A stretch of 64,000 nucleotides of DNA from Acidobacteriaceae bacterium (GCA_030039035.1 JASHQQ010000354.1:1-64000); one strand, 5' to 3'. Positions 40,478 to 51,133 are shown, counted from the first letter of the stretch. The notes: a model not told the origin generated them from the sequence alone. Numbers and translations are program-made.

Positions 40478-42337
40478 ATGTGTGGAATAGCCGGCATTGC
40501 GGGAGATGCAGGTCTCGAAAGATCGATGGAGAGCTCTGTGCGCGCCATGACCAATCGCATGCGCAGACGAGGCCCCGACGGTGAGGGGATCTGGATCGGG
40601 GAAGGTGTCGTCCTGGGCCATCGAAGGCTTGCGATTCTGGATCCCCATGCGCGCGCGAACCAGCCCATGGCTACCATGGACGGAAGGTACACAATCGTAT
40701 TCAATGGCGAGATTTATAACTTTCGCGATCTTCGCGCGGAACTCGAATCGGCGGGAGTTGCGTTTCGGACCAGTTCCGATACCGAGGTGCTGCTCGCGCT
40801 ATTTGCCAGGCACGGCGAGCGCATGCTTTCCAAACTGCGGGGAATGTTTGCCTTCGCAATCTGGGATTCCCAGACCCGCGAGCTGTTTCTGGCGCGCGAT
40901 CCATACGGCATCAAGCCGCTCTACTATTCCGTTCAGCCCCATGAGTTTCTGTTCGCGTCACAAGTAAAGACCTTGCTCGTCTCGGGCAGGATATCCGGCG
41001 ACGTGGAACCCGCAGGCCTGGCAGGATTCTACCTCTGGGGAAGCGTCCCGGAACCGTGGACGCTCTGCAAGAACGTGTTCGCGCTTCCGGCCGGATGCTG
41101 GCTTCGTGCAAAGGCCCGTGGGCCGGCAACGCCGGTGTCGTGGAAAGACCTGCGCGGCAATTGGGAGCACGAAGGCTCTTTGCGCCCGGAGGCTGGGATT
41201 CAATCCCATGTACGACGGGCCTTGACTGAATCCGTACGATTTCACCTCGTGTCCGATGTTCCCATCTGCGTCTTTCTGTCCGGAGGCATCGACTCCGGTG
41301 TTATTGCCGGTCTGGCTTCGGGGCTCGGGGCACGCGTCGAGGGCATCACTCTCGGGTTCGACGAGTTTTCGGCGTTGCACCGCGACGAGGTTCCGACGGC
41401 CGCGACAATAGCGGCGCATTACGGACTCCCGCATCACGTCCGGCGCGTCTCGCGCGGCGAATTCGAGGACGACCTGCCTCGAATCCTTGATGCCATGGAT
41501 CAACCCTCCATCGACGGCATAAACACCTGGTTCGCCAGCAAGGCGGCGGCGGAACGAGGCTACAAGGTGGTCTTGTCCGGCATCGGCGGTGACGAACTGT
41601 TTCGCGGATACACTTATATGAACTCCATACCGGGACGAGTACGCATCGGGAGGGCAATCGCATCCATTCCCGGATACAGATATCTGCTTGGAGTTCCGTG
41701 CGGAATTCTGGCAAGACGCTGGAAGCAGCCAAAGCTGAGCGCGTTGCCGGATTACATGGGCACTTTGGAGGGAGCATATCTCCTCAAGCGTGGCCTCTTT
41801 ATGCCCGCAGAATTGCCGCTCCTGATGGGTCAGGAGATGTCGTCTGAAGGTTTGAAGCGTCTCCGCGCGACAGTTCCGGGTGGGTGCGTCGTCGCAGGCA
41901 TGAAGCCGGGTGCCGCGGTTTGCATGCTGGATTCGACTCTTTACCTGCGCAATCAGCTCCTACGCGACAGTGACTGGGCGAGCATGGCACATTCGCTCGA
42001 ACTGCGGACACCTCTCGTCGACGCGCTGCTGCTTGAAGAATTGATGCCGTGTTTCAACGGGTTCTCGAACGGGGCCGGCAAGCAAATGCTTGCCCGCTCT
42101 CCGGAGATTGCCCTGCCTCCCGAAGTGGTGACGCGCCGCAAGACGGGGTTCGGAGTGCCGATGGAGCATTGGATCACGTCGGCAAGCAAGGAGGGGAGCC
42201 GGAGCCGGCGGCCGTTGCCTGTGGAAACCGGGACGTCCTGGGCGCGGCGATGGGCCAGTCTGGTCCTCGAATCGGGTTTCGATAACTTGCTGAATTCAGT
42301 AACCCCGGAGATACCCGCGCATGCATGTGCCGGTTGA
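40478..42337 (+). CDS. glutamine-hydrolysing asparagine synthase family (AsnB-like)
   Basis: MCGIAGIAGDAG (Cys2), RRGPDGEGIW, FNGEIYNFRDLR, CVFLSGGIDSGVIAGLA, LSGIGGDELFRGY. Confidence 0.92.
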   Translation: MCGIAGIAGDAGLERSMESSVRAMTNRMRRRGPDGEGIWIGEGVVLGHRRLAILDPHARANQPMATMDGRYTIVFNGEIYNFRDLRAELESAGVAFRTSSDTEVLLALFARHGERMLSKLRGMFAFAIWDSQTRELFLARDPYGIKPLYYSVQPHEFLFASQVKTLLVSGRISGDVEPAGLAGFYLWGSVPEPWTLCKNVFALPAGCWLRAKARGPATPVSWKDLRGNWEHEGSLRPEAGIQSHVRRALTESVRFHLVSDVPICVFLSGGIDSGVIAGLASGLGARVEGITLGFDEFSALHRDEVPTAATIAAHYGLPHHVRRVSRGEFEDDLPRILDAMDQPSIDGINTWFASKAAAERGYKVVLSGIGGDELFRGYTYMNSIPGRVRIGRAIASIPGYRYLLGVPCGILARRWKQPKLSALPDYMGTLEGAYLLKRGLFMPAELPLLMGQEMSSEGLKRLRATVPGGCVVAGMKPGAAVCMLDSTLYLRNQLLRDSDWASMAHSLELRTPLVDALLLEELMPCFNGFSNGAGKQMLARSPEIALPPEVVTRRKTGFGVPMEHWITSASKEGSRSRRPLPVETGTSWARRWASLVLESGFDNLLNSVTPEIPAHACAG

Positions 42338-43589
42338 GCGGGCGGCGGGTTTCGAGACGCCGGAGACCGCGAAGGCGGGTCGCCCGCGCGTTCTTGTCTG
42401 CGTGCCCCGTTACTTGCCAGGATATAAATCGGGCGGGCCGATCCGCTCGGTATCGAACCTGGTGGCCCAACTCGGCTCCCGTTTCGAGTTTTATGTTGTG
42501 ACAAGAGACAGGGATGCAGGGGATGATATCAGCTATCCTGGAATAACTCCGGGAAAGTGGCATCAGGTCGGAGACACGCAAGTCCTCTACTGCTCGTCCA
42601 TTCGTCCGGCAATTCTGCGACGGGCATACGAGGAAGTGCGGCCCAATGCCGTCCTGCTCAATTCCTTTCACGACACTTTTACAGTTGTGATGCTGCTCCT
42701 TCGCCGCATTGGAGCGTTTGGAAGGACGCCGTTTGTTCTGGCGCCGCGCGGTGAGTTTTCGCGGGGCGCACTTCGGGTCAAGCGGTGGAAAAAAGCCACT
42801 TACCGGTCTCTCGCCAAGGCGCTGGGGCTGTACAACAACTTATCCTGGCATGTCACTACTGAATACGAGAAGGCTGACCTTGTCAGGATCTCTCCCGTCT
42901 GGCGACTCAAAGCCGATTCCATCCACATTGCCCGCGGGATGAGCGATGCGTTGCCCGCCCCGGGTCCAGATCGCCGGAAGCAGCCCGGATCCGTGAAGCT
43001 CGTCTTTATTGCGCGCATAAGCGAAATGAAGAATCTGGATTTCTTGCTGGAACTCCTTCACGAAGTTGACGGTAACGTTGAGATCGATCTTTTTGGCCCG
43101 GTTGCCGAAAAGGACGAGGTCTACTGGAAAAGATGCCGCCATATCCTGGACAAGCTCCCGGCGAACATCCGCGCCAGGTATCACGGCCCTGTCGACCACT
43201 CGGCGGTGCCCCGGTTGATGCGCGATCATCACTTTTTTGTGCTGCCCACAAGGGGCGAAAACTTCTGCCATTCGGCAGTGGAGTCCCTGATCAATGGGAC
43301 GCCGGTTCTGCTCAGCGATCAGACTCCCTGGAGGAGACTGCAGGAATCAGGAGCTGGGTTTGATCTGCCCCTGAGCGAACGCGGCGCCTGGATCTCCGCG
43401 CTCCAGGCCTGTGTCGATATGGATGATGAAATCTACGCCGGTTATGAGAGAGGTGCGCTGGATTACAGCCGGCGATTCTCCGTCGCTCAGGCCGTGGAGG
43501 AGCACATTGCGATGTTCGAAGCAGCATTGGATCAAAAGGGTCATTCGGGTGCGGCAGACCAGGACCACCGGTGGAGTTTGTGGGCGTAA
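42321..43589 (+). CDS. glycosyltransferase family 4
   Basis: VCVPRYLPGYKSGGPIRSVSNLVAQLG; VKLVFIARISEMKNLDFLLELL; PTRGENFCHSAVESLINGTPVLLSDQTPW. Confidence 0.88.
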   Translation: MHVPVERAAGFETPETAKAGRPRVLVCVPRYLPGYKSGGPIRSVSNLVAQLGSRFEFYVVTRDRDAGDDISYPGITPGKWHQVGDTQVLYCSSIRPAILRRAYEEVRPNAVLLNSFHDTFTVVMLLLRRIGAFGRTPFVLAPRGEFSRGALRVKRWKKATYRSLAKALGLYNNLSWHVTTEYEKADLVRISPVWRLKADSIHIARGMSDALPAPGPDRRKQPGSVKLVFIARISEMKNLDFLLELLHEVDGNVEIDLFGPVAEKDEVYWKRCRHILDKLPANIRARYHGPVDHSAVPRLMRDHHFFVLPTRGENFCHSAVESLINGTPVLLSDQTPWRRLQESGAGFDLPLSERGAWISALQACVDMDDEIYAGYERGALDYSRRFSVAQAVEEHIAMFEAALDQKGHSGAADQDHRWSLWA

Positions 43590-45922
43590 GTGCCAGGAGG
43601 GTCGGGCCCCTGGGCCTGCGAAAAGCTTTGGCGCCTTTTCAGGAAGAGCGGTTGAACAGAATGACGGAGCAAATCGGCCCGGACGACCTCGGCAATTCCG
43701 CCGTGGAGGCCCGCCCGGGATTCTGCGCGCCGCACCTTCCCTGTACAACACGGCCCGCAGTCAACGATCCGTCGCCGTCCGGGAGAGCAAGTGCAAAGGT
43801 GGCGACGGTCATCCTCTATTTGAAGGCACTGAAAACTCTCGGCCCGATGTGGGCCGTCAAGCGAACGCGAATTGTCCTGCTGAAGAAATGCGGAGCCCTT
43901 GAGCGCAGAACTCCCCTGATCCCATGGAGCGGTCTGTCGCTGGACAGGATTCTGGCGGAAGGGGTGCCGCGTCAAGCCGACCGTTACTTCGATTGGCGGC
44001 GGGACCATTCGCCCGCCTTCTTCTTTGAAGATGCTCCGGATCTTCGCCAGTGCGGCATCGCCTCCGAGACTTCGACTCACGCTGCAGACCAGATCCTGCG
44101 CGGCCAATTTCCCTTCTTCGGATATTCCGTGAACGCCGGATTCCCGCCCGACTGGCAGCGAAATCCCGTCTCTTTCACTCAAGCCCCCGGAAGGCATTGG
44201 TCGGCTATCGATGAATTCGCAATGGAAGATATCAAGCAATGGTGGGAATTGAATCGCTTCAGTTGGGTGTTCTGGCTGGGCAGGGCGTATCTTCAAACCC
44301 GCGACGAACGCTACCCGGAAGCATTCTGGAATCTTGTTGAAAGCTGGATCGCGCAGAACCCTCCCAACTGGGGTGTCAATTGGCTGTGCGGACAGGAAGC
44401 GTCCTTCCGAAGCATGGCGTTGTGTTTCGGATTTTACGCCTTTCGAAAGGCGGCGTCGTCTGTTCCGGGGCGGGTTGCGTTGTTTCTATCGCTGCTTGCG
44501 GCGCACGCGCGGCGCATCGATGCATTCCACGAATACGCGCATTCGCAGAAGAACAATCATGCCATTAGCGAGGGCGTCGGGTTATGGACGATCGGGTTGC
44601 TCTTTCCGGAACTGAGGGATTCAGAACGATGGAAGAACCGCGGAAAACGCATCGTCGAAGATGAAGTCCGGCGCCAGGTTTATCCGGACGGGAGTTATAT
44701 TCAACACTCCACGAATTACCATCGCGTGTTCCTGCAGGACCTCCTGTGGGCATTGAGGCTTGGCGAGCGCAATGGCGACCCGTTTCCCTCCGGCGTATTT
44801 CTCTCATTTCGGAAAGCTGTGCAGTTGCTGCACGAACTCACCGATCCCGAAACCGGCTTCGCGCCCAACTGCGGCGCAAACGATGGCGCATGGGTTCTTC
44901 CTCTTAGCGATTGCTCCTTCCCCGACATGCGGCCCACCCTGCAAGCCTGCCATTTCCTTGCCAGCGGAGAACGGCTCTACCCGCCGGGGCCGTGGGATGA
45001 GGAGGCGATTTGGATCAACGGCCCCGGCATTGCGGGTGCTGAGGCGAGGCGGGACGCCAACGGTCACCGCGAATGGAACGCGGACTCCGGGGGTTACTAC
45101 ACCATTCGATCCGGCTCAAGCTGGGCAATGTTGCGTGGGACAAAGTATCGGGATCGCCCATCGCACGCCGACCAGTTGCACCTGGATCTTTGGTGGCGCG
45201 GCGAGAACGTGCTATGCGACTCCGGATCGTATGGCTACAATTCGAAGCCTCCGTTCGAACATGCCTTTGCCGCGACGCGATACCACAACACTGTCACGAT
45301 TGACGGACGTGACCAGATGAAGCGCCTGAGCCGCTTCCTTTGGACGGACTGGGCAAGCGCACGCGTACGCCGCGTGCAACGATGCGGAAGAACCGTTTCC
45401 CTGGAGGGCGAGCACGATGGTTATGCCCGGTGTGGAGTGATTCACCGCAGGGCCATTGCCCTCGTTGAGGCATCCACCTGGCTGGTGATGGACGACCTGA
45501 TCGGAGATGGGCGGCACACCGTGCGTCTCCACTGGCAGACACCGGATGTACCCTGCGGATTTCGCGAACAGGGGACGATGGATTTGACCTTCCCCGCAGG
45601 CGAAGTTCGAATCCAGGTGGCTTCGAACCTGCCATACAAGGTCGATCTCGTGCGCGCCGGCGTGCATGTCCACGGTATGGGAGACGAACTTCCCGATCCC
45701 TCCCGGGGTTGGATGTCGCGATTCTATGGACGGAAGCAGCCGTGCCTGTCGTTCGCGATCGAGAGTTCGTCGGCCCTTCCCGTTCGATTTGTCACACTCA
45801 TCCTGCTGGCCGCCATGCCCGAAGTTCGAGTCGATTTTTCGTCCGGAAGCATTCAGATCGGAGCCACGATATTGCAGCTTCTCCGCCCCGGTGATCCCCG
45901 GGGGATTCTCGCCACACAATGA
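43571..45922 (+). CDS. heparinase II/III-family polysaccharide lyase
   Basis: DFDWRRDHSPAFF-type N-domain, YAHSQKNNHAISEGVGLWTIGLLFPEL, DGSYIQHSTNYHRVFLQDLLWALRLGE, HADQLHLDLWWRGENVLCDSGSYGYN; alternative GTG start 43799. Confidence 0.88.
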   Translation: MEFVGVSARRVGPLGLRKALAPFQEERLNRMTEQIGPDDLGNSAVEARPGFCAPHLPCTTRPAVNDPSPSGRASAKVATVILYLKALKTLGPMWAVKRTRIVLLKKCGALERRTPLIPWSGLSLDRILAEGVPRQADRYFDWRRDHSPAFFFEDAPDLRQCGIASETSTHAADQILRGQFPFFGYSVNAGFPPDWQRNPVSFTQAPGRHWSAIDEFAMEDIKQWWELNRFSWVFWLGRAYLQTRDERYPEAFWNLVESWIAQNPPNWGVNWLCGQEASFRSMALCFGFYAFRKAASSVPGRVALFLSLLAAHARRIDAFHEYAHSQKNNHAISEGVGLWTIGLLFPELRDSERWKNRGKRIVEDEVRRQVYPDGSYIQHSTNYHRVFLQDLLWALRLGERNGDPFPSGVFLSFRKAVQLLHELTDPETGFAPNCGANDGAWVLPLSDCSFPDMRPTLQACHFLASGERLYPPGPWDEEAIWINGPGIAGAEARRDANGHREWNADSGGYYTIRSGSSWAMLRGTKYRDRPSHADQLHLDLWWRGENVLCDSGSYGYNSKPPFEHAFAATRYHNTVTIDGRDQMKRLSRFLWTDWASARVRRVQRCGRTVSLEGEHDGYARCGVIHRRAIALVEASTWLVMDDLIGDGRHTVRLHWQTPDVPCGFREQGTMDLTFPAGEVRIQVASNLPYKVDLVRAGVHVHGMGDELPDPSRGWMSRFYGRKQPCLSFAIESSSALPVRFVTLILLAAMPEVRVDFSSGSIQIGATILQLLRPGDPRGILATQ

Positions 45923-47148
45923 CGCTTCAGACTGTTTTGATTCACCAGGCCTTTGTCTCAAGGAACGAACCGGGCGGAACCCGTCACTACGAGCTGGGAA
46001 GAAGGCTGGTGGCGCAGGGCCAACGATTCACCGTCGTTGCCAGCGACATAAGCTATCAGACCGGAAAGCGCCTTGTGAAGAACCCGAGGCTGGTCACCGA
46101 AACCTGCATCGATGGAATTCGCCTTCTTCGCGCCTACACCTATCCGGGGTTTCACAAGAGCTACTTTTCCCGCATCGTCTCTTTTCTCAGCTTTATGGCG
46201 ACCGCAATCCTTGCCGGCGCGAGCGCCGGCACGCCGGACGTGGTGATGGGAACCACTCCGCCCATCTTCCAGGCGATCTCGGCGTGGATGCTTGCGCGAC
46301 TCCACGGCTGCCCTTTTCTTCTTGAGGTGCGCGATCTCTGGCCGGAGTTTGCCGTCGATATCGGACTGCTGAAAAGTCCCGCGTTGATCTGGCTGGCAAG
46401 GCGCATCGAAAGCTTTCTCTACGACCACGCAGATCATTTGCTGGTGAACTCCCCGGCGTATCGCGACTATCTCATCAAGAGAAACATCGCGCCGGAAAAG
46501 GTCAGCTTCATCTCCAACGGCGTGGACTGCGATATGTTCGATCCGGGCGATCGCGGAGATTCCATCCGTCTCCGGTATAACCTCGACGACAAGTTTGTGG
46601 TTACCTATGCCGGCGCATTGGGCATGGCAAATGACATCGATACTCTGGTTCGGGCCGCCGAATATCTGGCGCCCCGGACCGGAATCCACATTCTTATCGC
46701 AGGCGACGGAAAGGAACGAAAGCGGCTTGAGGACCTTGCAAGGCAGCTCGGCCTGGTCAACCTGACTTTCACGGGACCGTTTCCCAAGGATGAAATCTCC
46801 AGGGTGCTGGCGGCCTCGAATGCAGGCATCGCGCTGCTGAAGAATATTCCCATGTTCACCACGACGTATCCGAACAAGGTCTTTGATTACATGGCCGCCG
46901 GCCGGCCCACGGTCCTCGCGATTGACGGTGTGATCCGGGAGGTGATCGAGACGGCGGGCGCCGGAGTCTTTGTGCCACCCGGGAACCCGCGCATGCTCGC
47001 AGACGCCATCATCGACATGGCGGACCATCCGACAGAGACGAACGCCATGGGATTGAACGCCAGGGCCTATGTCGTGCGGCATTTCAATCGCGAAAAGCAC
47101 GCCCAGGAATTTGCCGACCTTTTATCCGGTGTCGCTCTCAATGCATAG
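45919..47148 (+). CDS. glycosyltransferase family 4 (WbuB-like)
   Basis: IHQAFVSRNEPGGTRHYELGRRLVAQG; LEVRDLWPEFAVDIGLLKSP; ATGA overlap with the heparinase gene. Confidence 0.9.
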   Translation: MTLQTVLIHQAFVSRNEPGGTRHYELGRRLVAQGQRFTVVASDISYQTGKRLVKNPRLVTETCIDGIRLLRAYTYPGFHKSYFSRIVSFLSFMATAILAGASAGTPDVVMGTTPPIFQAISAWMLARLHGCPFLLEVRDLWPEFAVDIGLLKSPALIWLARRIESFLYDHADHLLVNSPAYRDYLIKRNIAPEKVSFISNGVDCDMFDPGDRGDSIRLRYNLDDKFVVTYAGALGMANDIDTLVRAAEYLAPRTGIHILIAGDGKERKRLEDLARQLGLVNLTFTGPFPKDEISRVLAASNAGIALLKNIPMFTTTYPNKVFDYMAAGRPTVLAIDGVIREVIETAGAGVFVPPGNPRMLADAIIDMADHPTETNAMGLNARAYVVRHFNREKHAQEFADLLSGVALNA

Positions 47149-47767
47149 ATTCCGCGCTTACGATTGCGGCAAACGAATGGTCGATGTAATCCTGGCGACC
47201 CTGGCGGGACTGGTCATGGCGCCAATCGCATTCTTCGTTGCGGTGACGCTCTGGTGCGTGCATAGGAAGGTTCTGTTCCGGCAGTTTCGGCCCGGACTGC
47301 ACGGGAAGCCTTTCGTTCTCTATAAATTCAGCACCATGAACGACAAGAGGGACGATCGGGGCGAGTTGCTTGCCGATGGTCAACGAATTACACCGATCGG
47401 CCAGGTCATCCGGAGTCTCAGCATCGATGAGCTTCCTCAACTGTGGAACGTGATCCGGGGGGATATGAGCCTGGTTGGCCCGCGGCCATTACTTATGGAG
47501 TATCTCCCCCGTTACTCTCCCGAGCAATCCAGGCGGCACGATGTGAAGCCGGGCATAACAGGCTGGGCCCAGGTGAACGGCCGCAATTCCCTGAGCTGGG
47601 AGGAGAAATTCGCCCTGGACTTATGGTATGTTGAGCACGCATGCCTTGCACTCGATTTAAGGATTCTATGCGTCACAATTCCTCGCGCCATACGTCGCAT
47701 CGGGATTGCGAGCGAAGGCCGGGCAACGGCCGACAGATTCATGGGCGGCAAATGTGATCTTGAATAG
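47141..47767 (+). CDS. initiating sugar-phosphate transferase (PglC-like monotopic PGT)
   Basis: KRMVDVILATLAGLVMAP, FRQFRPGLHGKPFVLYKFSTM, SIDELPQLWNVIRGDMSLVGPRPLLMEYLPRYSPEQ, VKPGITGWAQVNGRN. Confidence 0.9.
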   Translation: MHRFRAYDCGKRMVDVILATLAGLVMAPIAFFVAVTLWCVHRKVLFRQFRPGLHGKPFVLYKFSTMNDKRDDRGELLADGQRITPIGQVIRSLSIDELPQLWNVIRGDMSLVGPRPLLMEYLPRYSPEQSRRHDVKPGITGWAQVNGRNSLSWEEKFALDLWYVEHACLALDLRILCVTIPRAIRRIGIASEGRATADRFMGGKCDLE

Positions 47768-48428
47768 GGAGCTGATCGTTTACGGGGCAGGCGGCCACGG
47801 GAAGGTCGTGGCAGAGGTTGCAATCCAGGCTGGCTGGTCTGTCATTGGGTTCGTCGACGATGCGATTCAACCGGGAAAGATTGACGGAACACGGATTGCC
47901 GTTCTTGGTGATCGAAAATGGCTCACGAACCGCCCGCGGCAGGATTTGAACGTCGCCCTCGGCATTGGCGATAACAACGCGCGTGGATCCATTGCCCTGT
48001 TTCTGGGATCCGAGTCGATCCAGACTGCCACTGTCATAAGTCCTTTTGCAGTAGTATCTCCTTCAGCCAAAGTCGGAGCGGGTACGGTAATCATGCCTGG
48101 CTCGGTTATCAACGCAATGGCCGTGATCGGCGAGGGCGTCATTGTCAACACGGGTGCAATCGTTGAGCACGAGGCAGTGGTTGGTAACTTCGCACATCTG
48201 TCTCCGAGCTCGACCCTCGGCGGAGGCGCAAAGGCAGGGGATTTTTCACATGTAGGAATTGCGGCGACAGTTCTTCCACTTGTCCGGATCGGAAAATGCA
48301 GCATCCTTGGCGCAGGCTCTGTGGCGACGAGGCCAATTGCGGATGGGATCGTTGCGTTTGGCACCCCCGCACGCCCACAGCGCAGTGTGATCTCCGCGAA
48401 CCCCACTCCGGTTCCGAGGAACGCCTGA
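47754..48428 (+). CDS. NeuD/PglD-family sugar O/N-acetyltransferase (left-handed beta-helix)
   Basis: LIVYGAGGHGKVVAEVAIQAGWSVIGFVDD; hexapeptide repeats, NTGAIVEHEAVVGNFAHLSPSSTLGGGAKAGDFSHVGIAATVLP. Confidence 0.88.
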   Translation: MILNRELIVYGAGGHGKVVAEVAIQAGWSVIGFVDDAIQPGKIDGTRIAVLGDRKWLTNRPRQDLNVALGIGDNNARGSIALFLGSESIQTATVISPFAVVSPSAKVGAGTVIMPGSVINAMAVIGEGVIVNTGAIVEHEAVVGNFAHLSPSSTLGGGAKAGDFSHVGIAATVLPLVRIGKCSILGAGSVATRPIADGIVAFGTPARPQRSVISANPTPVPRNA

Positions 48429-48448
48429 TCCTGGGCAGGGATTCCTTT

Positions 48449-49675
48449 ATGCGCTCATCCACCTCCTTGGCTCCATACGCGGTTCCGTCCGAATCCGGGA
48501 CCTCATTTTCCGGAGCCCACGGCCAGTGGCCTTGCTTTGCCGCCGACGAGATTGAGGCCGCGTCGCGAGTTCTCGCTTCCGGCAGGGTGAATTACTGGAC
48601 CGGCGATGAGGGGCGGGAGTTCGAAAAGGAGTTTGCCGCGTACGTTGGAACGCAACATGCCGTTGCCGTGGCCAATGGAAGCGTGGCACTGGAGCTGGCG
48701 CTCAGGATTCTTGGAATCGGCGCCGGCGACCAGGTGATCACCACATCGAGAACCTTCATCGCCTCGGCCAGCAGCGCCGTCATGGTGGGGGCGCGACCGG
48801 TATTCGCCGACGTGGACCCCGTCAGCCAGAACGTCACCGCCGGCTCCATTCGTGGCGCAATCACGCCGGCGACAAAAGCAATTATCGCCGTGCATCTCGC
48901 CGGCTGGCCTTGCGAGATGGACGAGATCATGGCGCTTGCGCGGGAGTTTGGCCTTAAGGTCATCGAGGATTGCGCGCAGGCAGCCGGCGCTACTTACAAA
49001 GGGCGCCCGGTTGGATCCATCGGAGATATCGGAGCATTCTCCTTCTGCCAGGACAAGATCATGACCACGGCCGGTGAAGGCGGCATGATCACTGTGAATT
49101 CCGACGAATGGTTCGAACAGGCATGGGCCTGGAAGGACCACGGAAAGAGCTACGACGCGGTCCATCGCCGCACACACGCGCCCGGGTTCCGGTGGCTGCA
49201 CGAATCGTTTGGAACCAACTGGAGACTGACCGAGGTCCAATCCGCGATTGGCCGCATTCAATTGCGAAAGCTGCCCTGCTGGGTGAACGCGCGGCGCAAA
49301 CATGCCGCTCGTTTGCGTGAGTGCTTCGAGGCCATTCCCGGGCTGCGTGTTACCGTCCCGCCCTCACGCGCCTTTCATTCCTACTACAAGTATTACGTCT
49401 TTGTTCGCCGGGAGGCTCTGCGGCCGGACTGGAGCCGGGACCGTATCGTCGAGGAAATCGTCGCGCGCGGGATTCCGTGCTTCTCCGGAAGTTGCAGCGA
49501 AGTTTACCTCGAGAAAGCCTTCCCGGAGGAGTGGAGACCGGCCACGCGCCTGCCGGTCGCCCGCGAACTTGGCGATACCAGTCTCATGTTCCTTGTGCAT
49601 CCGACCTTGGAGGAAGAGCACATTGCAGCGGCCTGCGAGGCAGTCGGATCGGTCATGAGAGAGGCGATGCGCTAG
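48449..49675 (+). CDS. DegT/DnrJ/EryC1/StrS-family PLP sugar aminotransferase
   Basis: YVGTQHAVAVANGSVALELALRILGIGAGDQVITTSRTFIASASS, EDCAQAAGATYKGRPVGSIGDIGAFSFCQDKIMTTAGEGGMI. Confidence 0.92.
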   Translation: MRSSTSLAPYAVPSESGTSFSGAHGQWPCFAADEIEAASRVLASGRVNYWTGDEGREFEKEFAAYVGTQHAVAVANGSVALELALRILGIGAGDQVITTSRTFIASASSAVMVGARPVFADVDPVSQNVTAGSIRGAITPATKAIIAVHLAGWPCEMDEIMALAREFGLKVIEDCAQAAGATYKGRPVGSIGDIGAFSFCQDKIMTTAGEGGMITVNSDEWFEQAWAWKDHGKSYDAVHRRTHAPGFRWLHESFGTNWRLTEVQSAIGRIQLRKLPCWVNARRKHAARLRECFEAIPGLRVTVPPSRAFHSYYKYYVFVRREALRPDWSRDRIVEEIVARGIPCFSGSCSEVYLEKAFPEEWRPATRLPVARELGDTSLMFLVHPTLEEEHIAAACEAVGSVMREAMR

Positions 49676-49676
49676 A

Positions 49677-49788
49677 ACAATTCCTGAGTCGCTGCATCCC
49701 GAGGCCGCCGCACTCAAGTCGACGCGACCCTCAGGGAGCGGCGGCTCATCGATCGCGGCTTCGGATACAGAATCTCCTGAAACGGTAT
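49677..49788 (-). repeat. dispersed ~110 bp repeat, copy C (inverted relative to A and B)
   Basis: ACAATTCCTGAGTCGCTGCATCCCGAGGCCGCCGCACTCAAGTCGACGCGACC... is the reverse complement of the copy A core; distal end degenerate. Confidence 0.72.
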
Positions 49789-49835
49789 AGCTGGAGCAAT
49801 CCCGCAGCGGCGGTTCCCGGCTCCCGGCTTTATTC

Positions 49836-49873
49836 GAAATGGCTCTTTCCTCCGGAAAGAGCCATTTCCTTTT
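49836..49873 (+). terminator. strong intrinsic terminator at the end of the EPS operon
   Basis: GAAATGGCTCTTTCC-TCC-GGAAAGAGCCATTTC perfect 15-bp stem followed by CTTTT. Confidence 0.75.
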
Positions 49874-49915
49874 GTGGCTCCGGATGATCGTCCCGGCACG
49901 TCGCGGCGGGCATTT

Positions 49916-51133
49916 CTATCGATGGCTCATCCGGTCCGGATCGAGTTTTCGCAGCAGGGACTCGAACCGGTGATCGCCGAAGAGCGGCTTGAGTGCGGGA
50001 TCGAATCGAAACCCGAGACTCCATAACGATCCCTCCCCAAAGGACTGTTCCAGGCAGGATACTGCCTGGTGCCTGTCGTCCAATCCCACAAGTACAAGCG
50101 CCAGCGGATAAGCCGGTTTGCCAGCGAATCTCCCCATACTGCGGAAGATCTCCTGTGCCCTCCCCTGTTGACCGGAAAGTGCATACGCAAAGCCCAGTGC
50201 GCCGAAAAGGACGAGGTTCCCCGAGTCATTGGCCGCGCTGCCTTCAATCCGCTTGACCACCGCTGCGACCGGACCCGTCTGGATCAGGGCAAGGGCCTCG
50301 ACGGCGTTTGCCAGCGAACTGCTCTCTCCTCCCGCCCGCGACTGCGCAACGGTCTCGAGGGCCTGACCATGGTCGCCGGCGAGATACTGCGCCCAGCACA
50401 GAAATGCGTTGGACGCCGAGGCCAGCGTATTCACTTTCCACGCGTCCCTGATACAACGAAGCGCCTCGGCAAGATTCCCTTCCACCACATGGAGCAGGGC
50501 CCGGCCGGACAAGGCGAAAGAGGAGCGCGGCTGGCGGCTCAACGTCTCATCGAAGGCTGCCCGAGCCGATTTCCAGTTTCGTTCCTGCACCATTCGCAGC
50601 CAGGCAGCGGCGCATCGAATTTCCGCGTTGTCCGACCCGAGGCGAGCGGCGCGCTTCAGAGCTTCAGCCGCACGCGGACACGCGGACGCGCCGCGCATGT
50701 TGCCAATCAGCGAGGCGAGAATCAGCGCATTGGCCAGGCCGACGAACGCTCCTGCATTGCCTGGATCCAGATCGATGGCGCGGCGATAGAGCGCGGCGAT
50801 CGTGCCGAGATTCCCGTCGCTGCGCAACTCCCACATTTCCCCGGCTTGCACCGCGAGTTCCGACGATCTGCGCTTCCTGGCCTTCAGATCATCATCGGCT
50901 CCGCCTCCCCTGGAAGCGGATTCCTCCGCAAAGCCGGAAAGCCACGCATCGAGTTCGTCGGAATAGGAAAATACGGGACCCTTGTCGCCCCCGAAGCGGT
51001 GAACGGGCAGCCCATATTCAGCGTGCCAGCGCTGCACCGTGCGCGAACTTCTCTTCAAATACTCCGCAATCGATTTCCAGGAATCCAGACGAAGCTTTGC
51101 CACAGGATCTCTCGCGCATGCCGCGGAAAGCAC
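49916..51133 (-). CDS. HTH-domain protein with TPR repeats
   Basis: LDSWKSIAEYLKRSSRTVQRWHAEYGLPVHRFGG then TPR-like ALYRRAIDLDPGNAGAFVGLANALI. Confidence 0.75.
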   Translation of the reverse strand: MLSAACARDPVAKLRLDSWKSIAEYLKRSSRTVQRWHAEYGLPVHRFGGDKGPVFSYSDELDAWLSGFAEESASRGGGADDDLKARKRRSSELAVQAGEMWELRSDGNLGTIAALYRRAIDLDPGNAGAFVGLANALILASLIGNMRGASACPRAAEALKRAARLGSDNAEIRCAAAWLRMVQERNWKSARAAFDETLSRQPRSSFALSGRALLHVVEGNLAEALRCIRDAWKVNTLASASNAFLCWAQYLAGDHGQALETVAQSRAGGESSSLANAVEALALIQTGPVAAVVKRIEGSAANDSGNLVLFGALGFAYALSGQQGRAQEIFRSMGRFAGKPAYPLALVLVGLDDRHQAVSCLEQSFGEGSLWSLGFRFDPALKPLFGDHRFESLLRKLDPDRMSHR

